A stretch of DNA of 64,000 nt from Pseudomonas syringae (GTDB lineage Bacteria > Pseudomonadota > Gammaproteobacteria > Pseudomonadales > Pseudomonadaceae): positions 1 to 64,000 of the forward strand of contig NZ_WKEQ01000012.1 in NCBI RefSeq assembly GCF_021605415.1. Direction: 5' to 3'. The notes beneath the pieces were generated by a model. The model saw only the letters and a list, made by a program, of their open reading frames with translations. It had not been told where the DNA came from and ran no database searches. Position numbers and translations under genes: made by a program. This document shows, piece by piece, positions 28,945 to 38,145 of the stretch. The first letter of the stretch is position 1, and the number at the start of each line of letters is the position of its first letter.

Positions 28945-30112
28945 AGGCTCGTAGTTTGGTGAATGCGACCAAAGCGCCGATGCCCAATATCCCGGCCATG
29001 ATCCAAATTAGCCAGTTTGGGCCAAGCTGCACTAGGATGTATGCGCATGCCATGGGCGCTACCGCTTGTGCAACCAACACTGGGCGAGCGATCAGGCCAA
29101 GGTGGATGCCCAGGTTGGTGCTGCCCAACAGTGTAAGTGGGACTGTTCCTCTGGCGATGGTCATGATCCCATTTCCACCGCCGAAGGTAATCACTGCGAT
29201 AAGGGACAGCATCACCATCCCCGGCACCAAGGCCAACAGTCCGACGATGCAAGCCAGAATTCCTAGCCTTGCTATCCATACCGGATGAGCGTTGCGGCCA
29301 AACGCATATTCCAAAAGCCGAGCGACAACTTGAGACGGCCCCATCAGCGCTCCGAGCGTTACTGCCATGGCGGCGGAAATTTCATGGCTACGCAGGAGTG
29401 CTATTAGATTGACCGCCAACGCTGACATCACGAACGCATGTAATGTGAACAGCAAGGAGATCCACGCTAAGCATGGATCAGCAGGCGCGTACGATGTTTT
29501 GGCGATCTTGGCGGACTCACTTGCTCGCGGCGTAGGGACTGGAACCGTTAGCAGGTGAAGGGGCAAACCTACAGCAAGATGGATTAAGGCGAGCACCCTG
29601 CAGGTGGTTTGCCATCCATGGCTCGCATCCATCGACGCCAGGAAAGGCCAAGCGACCGTGCTTGCGAAGCCCGCTATGAGTGTCAGTCCGGTCATCGAGC
29701 CTCTCGCCCTTGCCCCCATCAGTCGGCCCAGTGTCGCGAATCCAGCGTCATACAGGCCTGCGGCCATGCCCAAACCCAAAACTGTCCATGCGATGTAGTA
29801 GACGAACAGCCCTGATGCGAAAGACATGGTGATTAAACCAAGGGCCAGCAAAAGCGAACTGCTGGCGAGCACCCATTTTCCGCCATGCTTATCAATAGTC
29901 CTGCCGACTACAGGCGCGCATATTCCAGCGACAAGCAGAGACCACGATAAGGCGCCCACTACAGCGGGAACGGATATATTTAGTGAGTGCGAAACGGGTT
30001 CAGCTAGAACTGCCGGCAGATAAAACGTGGAGCCCCACGCAAGAATTTGGTTACAACCCATTGAGCCAATCAGGGTCGCATGCTGCCTTGTCGTCGGGGC
30101 TGCGGTAGACAT
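28925..30112 (-). CDS. MFS transporter of the arsenic cluster
   Basis: A 395-residue major-facilitator protein with twelve predicted membrane segments, and VGRTIDKHGGKWVL as the loop 2-3 motif. It is the last gene of the ars operon and starts on the last bases of arsO. MFS exporters in such clusters (ArsJ, ArsK, ArsP types) export organic or trivalent arsenicals; which applies cannot be decided by eye. No GAPDH-like gene is adjacent, which argues against ArsJ. Confidence 0.75.
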   Translation of the reverse strand: MSTAAPTTRQHATLIGSMGCNQILAWGSTFYLPAVLAEPVSHSLNISVPAVVGALSWSLLVAGICAPVVGRTIDKHGGKWVLASSSLLLALGLITMSFASGLFVYYIAWTVLGLGMAAGLYDAGFATLGRLMGARARGSMTGLTLIAGFASTVAWPFLASMDASHGWQTTCRVLALIHLAVGLPLHLLTVPVPTPRASESAKIAKTSYAPADPCLAWISLLFTLHAFVMSALAVNLIALLRSHEISAAMAVTLGALMGPSQVVARLLEYAFGRNAHPVWIARLGILACIVGLLALVPGMVMLSLIAVITFGGGNGIMTIARGTVPLTLLGSTNLGIHLGLIARPVLVAQAVAPMACAYILVQLGPNWLIWIMAGILGIGALVAFTKLRAFTPSLA

Positions 30113-31185
30113 CAGTCCAACTCAGCAAGATATCTTTGCACTTGCTTGACTACATCTCGAGCGGTGCGGGTTACTCCGATCAATGTCGCGGAGGCGAGCC
30201 CCGTCCAATCGCCGTAACCCACCAGCCACAGATTGGATGAAGCAACACTCCGGTTTTCGTCCACAGTCACTTTGCCATCCTGGCCTACAATGCCCAGGCT
30301 GTTTAGGTGGTCGAGCGCAGGAGAAAACCCAGTGCACCAGATGACGACATCCACCGCTGTTTCGTCTCCTGATGACCAGACAATGCCTGTTGAAGTGAAG
30401 TGCGTGAATGGCCGTACAGCGCTCAACACACCGCGTTCACGAGCGTCCTTCACCGATGGCACCATTACGATGTCGCCCAGCCCTCCAACGGGTTTTTCAG
30501 GCTCCACGCCATCCTGTTGCGCCTTCAATCGAGCAGTAGCTCGTGCGAACAGGACACGCCCATCAACCTCATCAGGTAGAAACTTTGGGGCCTCTTGAGT
30601 CACCCAGGTTGCCTGAGCCACTTTAGAAACCTCGGCGTAAATCTGTGCTCCCGAGTTGCCACCACCCACGACAAGGACGGTTTTACCCTCAAACTCATTC
30701 GGCCCAACGTAATGAGCGGAATGAAGCTGCTCCCCTACGAACAACTCCTGTCCGGCATAGCTCGGGGTAAATGGGCGGCTCCAGGTGCCTGTTGCACTGA
30801 TAACCGCCTTGGCATCCCAGTATCTATCCCCGGAGACAACCCGTAACCCTTCTTCGACTTTTTCGACACGGGTCACCCTGGTGGATCGGATGATGGGGAA
30901 GTCATATCGACGCTCGTACAGAGTCAGATAGTCGATAACATCATCACGGTGAGGCGTTTCTTCTGATACGGCAGGCATCGGCCAGCCCGCAATCGAGCTC
31001 CATGCCGATGGAGAGAAGAGTCGCAGCGAGTCCCAGCCATGCCGCCAGGCTCCTCCTGGTGCCGACTCCGCATCGAGCAGCACGTAAGACAAGCCTGACC
31101 GCTTCAAAAAATAGGCGACTGTCAGCGCTGATTGACCACCGCCAATGACCACAACATCAAGTTTCGAATTCTGACTCACCAGCAT
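30112..31185 (-). CDS. arsO: flavin-dependent monooxygenase ArsO
   Basis: A 357-residue NAD(P)H/FAD monooxygenase. It has an FAD-binding [18 protein letters not shown] near the N-terminus, a second Rossmann motif [15 protein letters not shown] (~residue 170) and a C-terminal [14 protein letters not shown]. ArsO proteins are found in Pseudomonas-type ars operons, with a role in arsenical oxidation that is still poorly defined. It shares one base with the MFS gene and lies 38 bp after arsC. Confidence 0.85.
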   Translation of the reverse strand: MLVSQNSKLDVVVIGGGQSALTVAYFLKRSGLSYVLLDAESAPGGAWRHGWDSLRLFSPSAWSSIAGWPMPAVSEETPHRDDVIDYLTLYERRYDFPIIRSTRVTRVEKVEEGLRVVSGDRYWDAKAVISATGTWSRPFTPSYAGQELFVGEQLHSAHYVGPNEFEGKTVLVVGGGNSGAQIYAEVSKVAQATWVTQEAPKFLPDEVDGRVLFARATARLKAQQDGVEPEKPVGGLGDIVMVPSVKDARERGVLSAVRPFTHFTSTGIVWSSGDETAVDVVIWCTGFSPALDHLNSLGIVGQDGKVTVDENRSVASSNLWLVGYGDWTGLASATLIGVTRTARDVVKQVQRYLAELD

Positions 31186-31222
31186 CCTCCAGGCTCAATC
31201 GCGGCACCTCACCGTTGTCGTA

Positions 31223-31645
31223 TCAGACTCTGCGACCGTGCTCATCAATGACGACTTGTCCGTCTTCTTTGACGAAGCTGCCGCGCTGCTCCTGCGGTAG
31301 AAGGTCGAGGACTGCCTCTGACGGACGACACAAGCGTGTACCCAAGGGCGTCACGACGATGGGGCGATTGATGAGGATAGGGTGAGCCATCATGGCATCG
31401 ATGAGCTGTTCGTTCGTCAGCGATGCATCGCCCAATCCCAGCTCTTCGTACGGAGTGCCTTTGATACGCAAAAGAGCCCGCACCCCGATACCCATATCCT
31501 CTATGAGTCTGACAAGTGTGGTGCGATCAGGCGGGTTCTTCAGGTACTCGATAACCGTCGGTTCTTCCCCGCTGTTACGGATCAACTCCAAGGTGTTGCG
31601 AGAGGTGCCGCATTCGGGGTTGTGGTAGATCGTGATCTGGCTCAT
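31223..31645 (-). CDS. arsC: glutaredoxin-coupled arsenate reductase
   Basis: A 140-residue ArsC of the E. coli plasmid R773 type: catalytic Cys12 in YHNPECGTSRNTL, and arginines in HPILINRPIVVTPLGTRLCRP. It reduces As(V) to As(III) using glutathione and glutaredoxin. It is the third arsenate reductase in the same operon and is of a different fold from the other two. Confidence 0.93.
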   Translation of the reverse strand: MSQITIYHNPECGTSRNTLELIRNSGEEPTVIEYLKNPPDRTTLVRLIEDMGIGVRALLRIKGTPYEELGLGDASLTNEQLIDAMMAHPILINRPIVVTPLGTRLCRPSEAVLDLLPQEQRGSFVKEDGQVVIDEHGRRV

Positions 31646-31665
31646 ATCGCTTCCTCGTACTGACG

Positions 31666-32379
31666 TTAGATGGAGCGCTGGTTGACGCGTTTGGAAAGCT
31701 CTTCGGCGGACTCTTTACGCTCGGAGTACCGATCAACCAAATAATCCTGGCGATCCCGCAACAGCAGGGTGAACTTCATCAGCTCTTCCATCACGTCCAC
31801 GAGACGGTCGTAGTACGAGGACGGCTTCATACGACCTGCCTCGTCGAACTCGGTAAATGCCTTGGCCACCGAAGATTGGTTTGGGATGGTGAACATTCGC
31901 ATCCATCGACCCAGTACGCGCAGCTGATTGACCACGTTGAAAGATTGCGAGCCGCCGCAGACCTGCATCACAGCAAGGGTTTTGCCTTGCGTAGGTCGTA
32001 CAGCGCCAATCGCCAGCGGAACCCAGTCAATTTGGGCTTTGAATACTGCACTCATGGAGCCGTGACGCTCAGGGGAGCACCACACCTGTCCCTCAGACCA
32101 TTGCATCAGCTCGCGCAGCTCAGCGACCTTGGGATGTGTATCGGGAGCGTCATCCGGAAGCGGCAGACCCGATGGGTCAAAGATCTTGGTTTCAGCACCA
32201 AACTCATTCAGCAGGCGTGCCGCCTCTTGCGTGACTAACCGGCTGAATGAGCGTTCTCGCGTTGATCCGTACAGCAGAAGAATACGAGGTTTATGGAGCA
32301 AAGGCGTACGAGGCGACAGTTGCTCCAGCGAAGGAATGTCGATCAGGTCGGCGTGTACGTTCGGCAATGTGTCTTGCAT
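31666..32379 (-). CDS. arsH: ArsH NADPH-dependent FMN organoarsenical oxidase
   Basis: A 237-residue flavodoxin-fold protein with the FMN motif [23 protein letters not shown] and the family signature [18 protein letters not shown]. ArsH oxidises trivalent organoarsenicals and is a standard part of Pseudomonas ars operons. It lies between the LMW-phosphatase-type arsC (gap 47 bp) and the glutaredoxin-type arsC (gap 20 bp). Confidence 0.95.
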   Translation of the reverse strand: MQDTLPNVHADLIDIPSLEQLSPRTPLLHKPRILLLYGSTRERSFSRLVTQEAARLLNEFGAETKIFDPSGLPLPDDAPDTHPKVAELRELMQWSEGQVWCSPERHGSMSAVFKAQIDWVPLAIGAVRPTQGKTLAVMQVCGGSQSFNVVNQLRVLGRWMRMFTIPNQSSVAKAFTEFDEAGRMKPSSYYDRLVDVMEELMKFTLLLRDRQDYLVDRYSERKESAEELSKRVNQRSI

Positions 32380-32426
32380 ATAAACTCCTACGGCGGCGCC
32401 TGGTTGGGTGCCGCCTCGGTAGATCT

Positions 32427-32897
32427 TTAAAGCGAACCGATGCGGTTCAGTTCAGCTTTCAACTGGTCAGTGCTGATGGTCTTCAGTGGCAGCGCAAGAA
32501 ATGCGCTCACGCGCTCGTGAATTTTGGCTAGTGTGGTTTCAAACGCAGCGGTGATCTCGGCGTCCGACCCGCTAGCCTCAGACGGGTCGGCCAGCCCCCA
32601 ATGCGCCTTCAAAGCTGGCCCGAAGAAGATTGGGCATGCCTCACCCGCAGCCCGGTCACAGACAGTGATCACGATGTCGGGAGGCGAGCCTTCAAAAGCA
32701 TCCGAAGCCTTGCTGCTCAAGCCCGCAGTGGAGATACCCGCCGCCTCCAGCGTTTGCAATGCCCGTTGATTCACTCGGCCACTGGGAAAGCTTCCTGAGC
32801 TGACGGCTTCTACACCCTCGGGCGCCAAGTGGTTGAAAAGCGCCTCGGACAGAATGCTGCGGCAGCTGTTGTGGGTGCACATGAACAAGACTTTCAT
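32427..32897 (-). CDS. arsC: low-molecular-weight-phosphatase-type arsenate reductase
   Basis: A 156-residue ArsC with the phosphatase loop CTHNSCRS near the N-terminus and the redox cysteines in [14 protein letters not shown]. It reduces arsenate through a Cys relay coupled to thioredoxin or glutaredoxin/mycothiol-like donors. The start at 32897 ([12 protein letters not shown]) is preferred over the upstream open frame, which would overlap arsB. Confidence 0.9.
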   Translation of the reverse strand: MKVLFMCTHNSCRSILSEALFNHLAPEGVEAVSSGSFPSGRVNQRALQTLEAAGISTAGLSSKASDAFEGSPPDIVITVCDRAAGEACPIFFGPALKAHWGLADPSEASGSDAEITAAFETTLAKIHERVSAFLALPLKTISTDQLKAELNRIGSL

Positions 32898-32913
32898 CAG
32901 ACGATTCCTTGAT

Positions 32914-34197
32914 TCAGAAACTGAGGCGCAGTGCCAGGGCGGACAATGTGGCAACGAGGATGGGCACGGTCAGCACGATCCCGGTCTTGAAGTAATAACC
33001 CCAACTGATCGTTATGTTTTTCCGGGCCAGCACATGCAGCCACAGCAGCGTGGCCAGACTGCCAATTGGAGTGATCTTCGGGCCGAGATCGCAGCCAATG
33101 ATGTTGGCGTACACCATCGCTTGCTGTACGACGCCATCAACTTCGGCGGCATGAATGGATAAGGCACCAACCAGAACCGTAGGCATGTTGTTCATGATCG
33201 AAGACAGCAATGCTGTCAGCAGCCCTGTACCAAGGGACGCGCCCCAAACGCCATAACCGGCGAACACGTTCAGGATCTGCGCGATGTGGTCGGTCAGGCC
33301 GGCGTTCTTCAGGCCATAAACAACCAGGTACATACCCAAAGAAAAAATCACCACCTGCCATGGCGCCTCTTTGAGCACCTTGCTTGTGTTGATGGCGTGA
33401 CCACGAGCCGCGATGACATAGAGAATGAATGCACAGACCGCTGCAATGGCGCTGATTGGCACCCCCAATGGCTCAATGACAAAGAAGCCGATCAGCAGTA
33501 GTGCCAGCACCCACCAACCGGCTACAAAAGTGGCCCGGTCGTGGATTGCCTCGTCCGGATTGTCCAGTTGGTTGAGGTCATAGGTCTTTGGTAGATCTTT
33601 GCGGAAAAACCACAGCAGCATGGCTAACGTCGCCGCCACGCTGACGATGTTTACCGGCACCATGATCGAAGCATATTCGTTGAAGCCGATATCGAAGTAG
33701 TCGGCAGAAACGATGTTGACCAGGTTGGAAACCACCAGCGGTAAGCTCGCCGTATCGGCGATAAAACCGGCTGCCATAACGAATGCCAACGTAGCAGCAG
33801 GAGAAAAACGCAGCGCCAGCAACATCGCGATCACAATGGGTGTGAGGATCAATGCTGCTCCGTCATTGGCGAACAGGGCCGACACCGCTGCCCCCAGCAG
33901 GACGATAAATGCGAACAGCTTGCGGGTGCTCCCGCTTCCCCATCGGGCTACATGCAACGCAGCCCACTTGAAAAAACCTGCCTCATCAAGCAGCAGACTA
34001 ATGATGATGACCGCGATGAAAGTCCCAGTGGCATTCCAGACAATGCGCCAAACCTCTGGTATGTCGGCAAGGGTAACGACACCTGCCAGCAACGCGACGA
34101 TGGCACCGAACATCGCACTCCAGCCAACCCCAAGCCCCTTGGGCTGCCAGATGACAAGGACGATGGTGGCGATAAAGATCAATACGGCAATCAGCAT
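32914..34197 (-). CDS. arsB: arsenite efflux antiporter ArsB
   Basis: A 427-residue membrane protein with about twelve hydrophobic helices, the ArsB signature [19 protein letters not shown] and [20 protein letters not shown]. It extrudes As(III)/Sb(III) using the proton gradient. It lies 24 bp after arsR and 16 bp before the second arsC. Confidence 0.96.
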   Translation of the reverse strand: MLIAVLIFIATIVLVIWQPKGLGVGWSAMFGAIVALLAGVVTLADIPEVWRIVWNATGTFIAVIIISLLLDEAGFFKWAALHVARWGSGSTRKLFAFIVLLGAAVSALFANDGAALILTPIVIAMLLALRFSPAATLAFVMAAGFIADTASLPLVVSNLVNIVSADYFDIGFNEYASIMVPVNIVSVAATLAMLLWFFRKDLPKTYDLNQLDNPDEAIHDRATFVAGWWVLALLLIGFFVIEPLGVPISAIAAVCAFILYVIAARGHAINTSKVLKEAPWQVVIFSLGMYLVVYGLKNAGLTDHIAQILNVFAGYGVWGASLGTGLLTALLSSIMNNMPTVLVGALSIHAAEVDGVVQQAMVYANIIGCDLGPKITPIGSLATLLWLHVLARKNITISWGYYFKTGIVLTVPILVATLSALALRLSF

Positions 34198-34221
34198 TTC
34201 ATTAATCCGGTTGGGCGTGAA

Positions 34222-34578
34222 TCAGCTACACACGGCTTGGTTGATCGGACGGTCGTTCATGCCGCAGAGGCGCTTCGCCTCGGTTTCCAGCCATTGCTGA
34301 TTGGCGTCTACCACTTCCTTCAAAACTGCAGTCACCCACGCGGGCAAATCAGGATTCAGTCGGTAGTACACCCATTGGCCTTGGCGACGATCCAACAACA
34401 AACCGGCAGAGCGCAGCAGCGCCAAATGACGAGAAATCTTCGGCTGACTCAGGTCGAGTGCTGCCGTTAGCTCGCAAACACACAGCTCACCTTCACTCAC
34501 GACAAGCAGCGAAATTTTTGCTCGGGTGTCATCCGCCAGGCACTTGAATAAGGTGGTGGGGTTCATGGGTTCTGTCAC
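34222..34578 (-). CDS. arsR: arsenic-responsive repressor ArsR
   Basis: A 118-residue ArsR/SmtB winged-helix repressor. It has the As(III)-binding ELCVCELTAALDLSQPKISRHLALLR, with the two Cys of the VCxL-type site in the recognition region. It represses the operon until arsenite binds. It overlaps the end of the first arsC by 4 bp. Palindromic CGAATAT sites upstream of the operon (35024-35062) are the likely operator. Confidence 0.95.
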   Translation of the reverse strand: MTEPMNPTTLFKCLADDTRAKISLLVVSEGELCVCELTAALDLSQPKISRHLALLRSAGLLLDRRQGQWVYYRLNPDLPAWVTAVLKEVVDANQQWLETEAKRLCGMNDRPINQAVCS

Positions 34579-34997
34579 AGATCCTCCAGGTGTTTGGTCT
34601 TGACCAAAACGAAGAGCTTGATGCGCTCGTGGATGTCGTGGAGCGTGTGGCGAAATGCGCCAGGATCATCGCTGGTTACTGGATCAGGAAAATCCCAGGC
34701 AATGACTTCACCTGCACTGGGCGTTGGTAGGCACTCGCTTGCGGATTTATCACAAAGAGTGATTACGTAATCGAATCGATCAGCTTGAAACTCGCTGAGG
34801 GACTTGCTGCGCAGGCCCGTTGCATCGACTCCAACTGCCTCCAATGCCTGAGTGGTGCGCGGATCAACCTCAGACGGTTCAGATCCTGCGCTGAAGGCCT
34901 CGAAGCGCGGGTCGGTGTGCCGCAGCAAAGCCTCTGCAAGCAGGGAGCGGGCTGAGTTGGCAACGCACACGAAAAGCACTTTGATAGCAGGGCTCAT
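34575..34997 (-). CDS. arsC: low-molecular-weight-phosphatase-type arsenate reductase, first gene of the operon
   Basis: A 140-residue protein with the phosphatase loop CVANSARS (Cys11) and the redox pair in ITLCDKSASECLP. It is distinct in sequence from the other LMW-type ArsC of the operon. It is the promoter-proximal gene, upstream of arsR, an arrangement seen in some Pseudomonas ars operons. It could be specialised or redundant. Confidence 0.88.
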   Translation of the reverse strand: MSPAIKVLFVCVANSARSLLAEALLRHTDPRFEAFSAGSEPSEVDPRTTQALEAVGVDATGLRSKSLSEFQADRFDYVITLCDKSASECLPTPSAGEVIAWDFPDPVTSDDPGAFRHTLHDIHERIKLFVLVKTKHLEDL

Positions 34998-35023
34998 GGT
35001 GGAACTCGACGCATATGGAAAAT

Positions 35024-35062
35024 CGAATATACGCTTTGGCGAATATTCGGTAAAGCGAATAT
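35024..35062. promoter_or_regulatory. probable ArsR operator
   Basis: The heptamer CGAATAT occurs three times at a 16-bp pitch (35024, 35040, 35056). The middle copy forms a perfect palindrome CGAATATTCG (35040-35049). It lies between the divergent ars operon and the arsN2-like gene, so it could control both. Confidence 0.7.
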
Positions 35063-35138
35063 GATGCCTGCTATTTAGGCATGTGCCCTAACGTTCCATG
35101 CGTGTCGGCATAACGGAGATGAGAGGATGGAGGGGGAT

Positions 35139-35591
35139 ATGATGATCCAGGCAACGGAAATAGCCGGAGGGCAGTCGAAGCGATTTCGCGATGCGCTGAA
35201 ATTTGCTGACCTTCCAGCAGACGATATTGATCTTCCAGGCCGAACCTTTTTTGAGTTCACACTGGATGGCGAGACGGTCGCATGGGGAGGATTCGAAACG
35301 CATGGTACGGACGGGTTGTTGCGTTCTCTGGTCGTAGTGTCGACATTCAGATCGAAGGGAGTCGGTGTCGCGGTGCTTCGGGTCATTGAAGCGAAAGCCG
35401 CCGAGCAGGGAATCGCTCGATTTCATTTGCTGACAACAACTGCTTCAGGCTTTTTTAAGCAGCAGGGCTATGCAGTAAATCAACGAGGCTCTGCGCCACC
35501 TCTTATTTCTCAGACGGAACAGTTCAGGGGGCTTTGCCCTGGCTCGGCTTGCTACATGTGCAAGGCATTATCTGCGAATGCACGGAAGTAG
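35139..35591 (+). CDS. ArsN2-like GNAT acetyltransferase
   Basis: A 150-residue GNAT protein. The acetyl-CoA motif is LVVVSTFRSKGVGVAVLRVIE, followed by ARFHLLTTTASGFFKQQGY and a CPGSACYMCK tail with cysteines. It matches the arsenic-cluster GNAT type called ArsN2. The start at 35139 is chosen for GGAGG six bases upstream. It is divergent from the ars operon, with the shared operator between. The substrate is unknown. Confidence 0.72.
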   Translation: MMIQATEIAGGQSKRFRDALKFADLPADDIDLPGRTFFEFTLDGETVAWGGFETHGTDGLLRSLVVVSTFRSKGVGVAVLRVIEAKAAEQGIARFHLLTTTASGFFKQQGYAVNQRGSAPPLISQTEQFRGLCPGSACYMCKALSANARK

Positions 35592-35663
35592 CTGATCACC
35601 TTGGTGATGGCTTTTAGCCTCGATGCCAGCTAGATTTGGAGCTTTCTACGATCAAGGATGGAT

Positions 35664-36032
35664 ATGAAAAAGCTCATCGCAGTAATAGGGATCTGTGTCG
35701 CACTTGGCGGTTGCGCTACGTCCCACTACACCGCAGGGCGAGACTTTCCGTCGGCCAGTGTAGCGAGCATCACCAAAGGTAAAACGACGACTACTGAGTT
35801 GAAGTCGCTGTTTGGTGAGCCCTACGCTAAGAGCGCAGTCAGCGAGACTGACGAGAAGTGGATCTACACCTACACCAATGGCTCAGCGCATGCCCAAAGC
35901 TACGTGGTCACCATGAAGGTGACGACTACGGGCACTCAGAAGACCCTCGACGTCTTGATCCGAAATGACGTGGTCATCAACTACACGTTCAGCGAAGGCC
36001 CCGCTCCAGGCACTACCACTGCGACGAACTAA
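35664..36032 (+). CDS. SmpA/BamE-like lipoprotein
   Basis: A 122-residue lipoprotein. The signal ends in the lipobox LGGC (Cys near residue 17). The mature part has ASITKGKTTTTELKSLFGEP, the typical opening of the SmpA/OmlA (BamE) fold. Such small lipoproteins are common in phages and islands. The start at 35664 follows AAGGATGG. Its role in the island is unknown. Confidence 0.75.
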   Translation: MKKLIAVIGICVALGGCATSHYTAGRDFPSASVASITKGKTTTTELKSLFGEPYAKSAVSETDEKWIYTYTNGSAHAQSYVVTMKVTTTGTQKTLDVLIRNDVVINYTFSEGPAPGTTTATN

Positions 36033-36093
36033 GTTCGCCACCTTGTCATTGGGCGACCCGCCGCGCTCAGTACGTTGTTGATGGAGCAAGCTC

Positions 36094-37266
36094 ATGGACA
36101 GAACATATGCCTTCGTGGATGAGTCCGGGAATTCCGACCTAGATACGTCAAAGGGTGGAAGCTCGAGCTTCTTCATCGTCTGCTCCATTCTAGTGGCAGA
36201 GAAAGACCTGGAGGCTGCTTATGCCCAAGCTGAAGCACTCCGCGAGCGGCATTTTCAAACGGGCGAGATCAAATCCAGCAATCTTAAGCCCAAGGATTCA
36301 GATCGCCGTGCCCGGATCCTAAACGAGCTAGCCGATCTGCCATTCAGGCTCTATTTCACCGTCGTTGATAAGTCCCGAATTCACAAAGACGGTGGCCTCC
36401 GTATCAAGACCTCGTTCATAAAATACGTGAACGGGTTGCTCTATGAACGTTTGTTCCGCGCATACCCTGACCTCCAGATGATCGTAGACGAGCATGGTGG
36501 CCAGGAATTTCAGGAGAGCCTCAAAAGCTACGTTTCAGAACGGTTCGTCGATGACCTATTTGGCGATAAAGATGCCTTCCAGACGATGGCCAGTAAGGAC
36601 AACGTCTTGGTTCAGGTTGCAGATTTTTTTGCTGGCTCAGTCGCTCAGATCTACGAAGAGAAAGCATCGGAAGAAGCAGTTCTTGCCTACAAAAAGATTC
36701 TACGAAGCCTGACCCTTGGAATGCTTGAGTGGCCATCCAAGTACCAGTCTCTTCTGCCGCCGCCGGCGGATGAATCTGGGTATGCAGACTACCAGGTACA
36801 CCAAGAAGCTCTCCGCCAGGCTGACCTTTTTAGCGAAAGGGCTGGTGAGCACCCTAATGAGGATGAGCGCCTGCAGCTGAGCATCTTGCGGTTCCTGAGA
36901 TTCCAAAGCGAATTCGTCACCAAAGACTACGTGCCAACCGCAGAAATAGTCGGCCACCTAAAAGATAGCGGCTTCGGAGATATCAACGACCAGAGGATCC
37001 GCTCCAGCGGCATCGCCAAGCTTCGCGATTCGGACGTGATTATCACAAGCGCGGCCAAAGGCTACAAAATTCCTCAGACACGGGCTGACATCAACGAGTT
37101 TCTGGAAAGGGCGTCAGGCATAGTCGTCCCTCTGCTGGAACGTGTCAAAAAGGCTCGAGAGGTGTATCGGCTGAGTAGTCGAGGAGAATATGACATCGTG
37201 ACTGCAGCCAACCTGACTGAGCTTGCCAAGCTGCTCACTGCGCTCGAGGCGTTTGCAGATGACTGA
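36094..37266 (+). CDS. DUF3800 protein with C-terminal winged-helix region
   Basis: A 390-residue protein. The N-terminal DUF3800 domain opens with AFVDESGNSDLD (Asp and Glu of the predicted RNase H-like active site) and continues to QVADFFAGSVAQIYEEKA. From ~residue 255 a second region, DYVPTAEIVGHLKDSGFGDINDQRIRS... to GYKIP, looks like a winged helix. DUF3800 proteins are predicted nucleases in mobile and defence contexts. It overlaps the next gene by 8 bp. Confidence 0.75.
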   Translation: MDRTYAFVDESGNSDLDTSKGGSSSFFIVCSILVAEKDLEAAYAQAEALRERHFQTGEIKSSNLKPKDSDRRARILNELADLPFRLYFTVVDKSRIHKDGGLRIKTSFIKYVNGLLYERLFRAYPDLQMIVDEHGGQEFQESLKSYVSERFVDDLFGDKDAFQTMASKDNVLVQVADFFAGSVAQIYEEKASEEAVLAYKKILRSLTLGMLEWPSKYQSLLPPPADESGYADYQVHQEALRQADLFSERAGEHPNEDERLQLSILRFLRFQSEFVTKDYVPTAEIVGHLKDSGFGDINDQRIRSSGIAKLRDSDVIITSAAKGYKIPQTRADINEFLERASGIVVPLLERVKKAREVYRLSSRGEYDIVTAANLTELAKLLTALEAFADD

Positions 37267-37795
37267 ACTCAGTCATGGCAACGAACCTCAGCAGGCTGCA
37301 TTGATCCAGGATGAAATCCTAGAGATCTTGAAAGAAGCCAAGGTGCTTGCGCGTAGATTCTATCGTCTGACCGGCAAGCCGCTGGGCGTAACAGGCGAGA
37401 TCGCAGAGTACGAAGCTGCTACTAGACTCGGCCTGTTACTACATCCTGCAAGGCAGGCAGGTTACGACGCTACAGAGACGCTGGAAGATGGCGTCGCGAG
37501 AATCCAGATCAAGGGTCGCTGTATCCTGAACCCGCAAAAGATTACGGGACGTATGGGGGCAATTGATCTACGACAACCCTTCGATACTGTGCTCTTGGTG
37601 CTGCTTGACTGTGAGTTCAACGCATTTGCAATGTACGAAGCGAGTCGTGCCAAGGTAGAGGTAGCACTGACCTTGCCTGGGTCGAAAGCCAGAAATGAAC
37701 GGGGAGCGCTGGCTATTAGACAATTCATGTCGATAGCTAGGTTGCGCTGGTCTCGCCATGAGGCCAGCGAATCAGAGAATCAATTACCGTCCTAG
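37259..37795 (+). CDS. DUF6998-like restriction-nuclease-fold protein
   Basis: A 178-residue protein with FYRLTGKPLGVTGEIAEYEAA, then AGYDATETLEDGVARIQIKGRC (an Asp...Gln-x-Lys nuclease-like core) and FDTVLLVLLD, ending PGSKARNERGALAIRQF. I associate this with DUF6998. The start at 37259 lies inside the last codons of the DUF3800 gene, so translation is probably coupled. The two predicted nucleases are likely one functional unit. Confidence 0.68.
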   Translation: MTELSHGNEPQQAALIQDEILEILKEAKVLARRFYRLTGKPLGVTGEIAEYEAATRLGLLLHPARQAGYDATETLEDGVARIQIKGRCILNPQKITGRMGAIDLRQPFDTVLLVLLDCEFNAFAMYEASRAKVEVALTLPGSKARNERGALAIRQFMSIARLRWSRHEASESENQLPS

Positions 37796-37834
37796 GGTCT
37801 AGCGATGGGGTACGTGGCTATGACTTGCAAAGTC

Positions 37835-37897
37835 AATGTTCCCAATACGGCACATTAACCATCGTTTTTGGGCTTAATGGCCGTATTTGGGTACATT
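37835..37897. repeat. long imperfect inverted repeat
   Basis: About 24-bp arms (AATGTTCCCAATACGGCAC... pairing with ...GGCCGTATTTGGGTACATT) around a ~15-nt loop, 40 bp after the DUF6998 stop. No T-run follows. The rest of the 37796-38145 gap shows no gene. Confidence 0.55.
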
Positions 37898-38145
37898 ACG
37901 ATGAGAGAAAGATTGCGCCGACCAATGACGATTGCTGCTGCACGGGCACGAAAGCGTCATTTGATATCGCGCCCTAGCTCAAGGATTTGGCGCTGAATGC
38001 TCCACGCTAACAGATGGTCTGGGCGATTGAACCACTGAGATCAAAGAGCGAGATTTCAGTTCATACTGCACATACCAAGGTAGGCATTAGCACTGACATT
38101 GGAAAACGGTTCAGTCGGAAGCATTGAGCGTTCGGCGCTTTAGGC

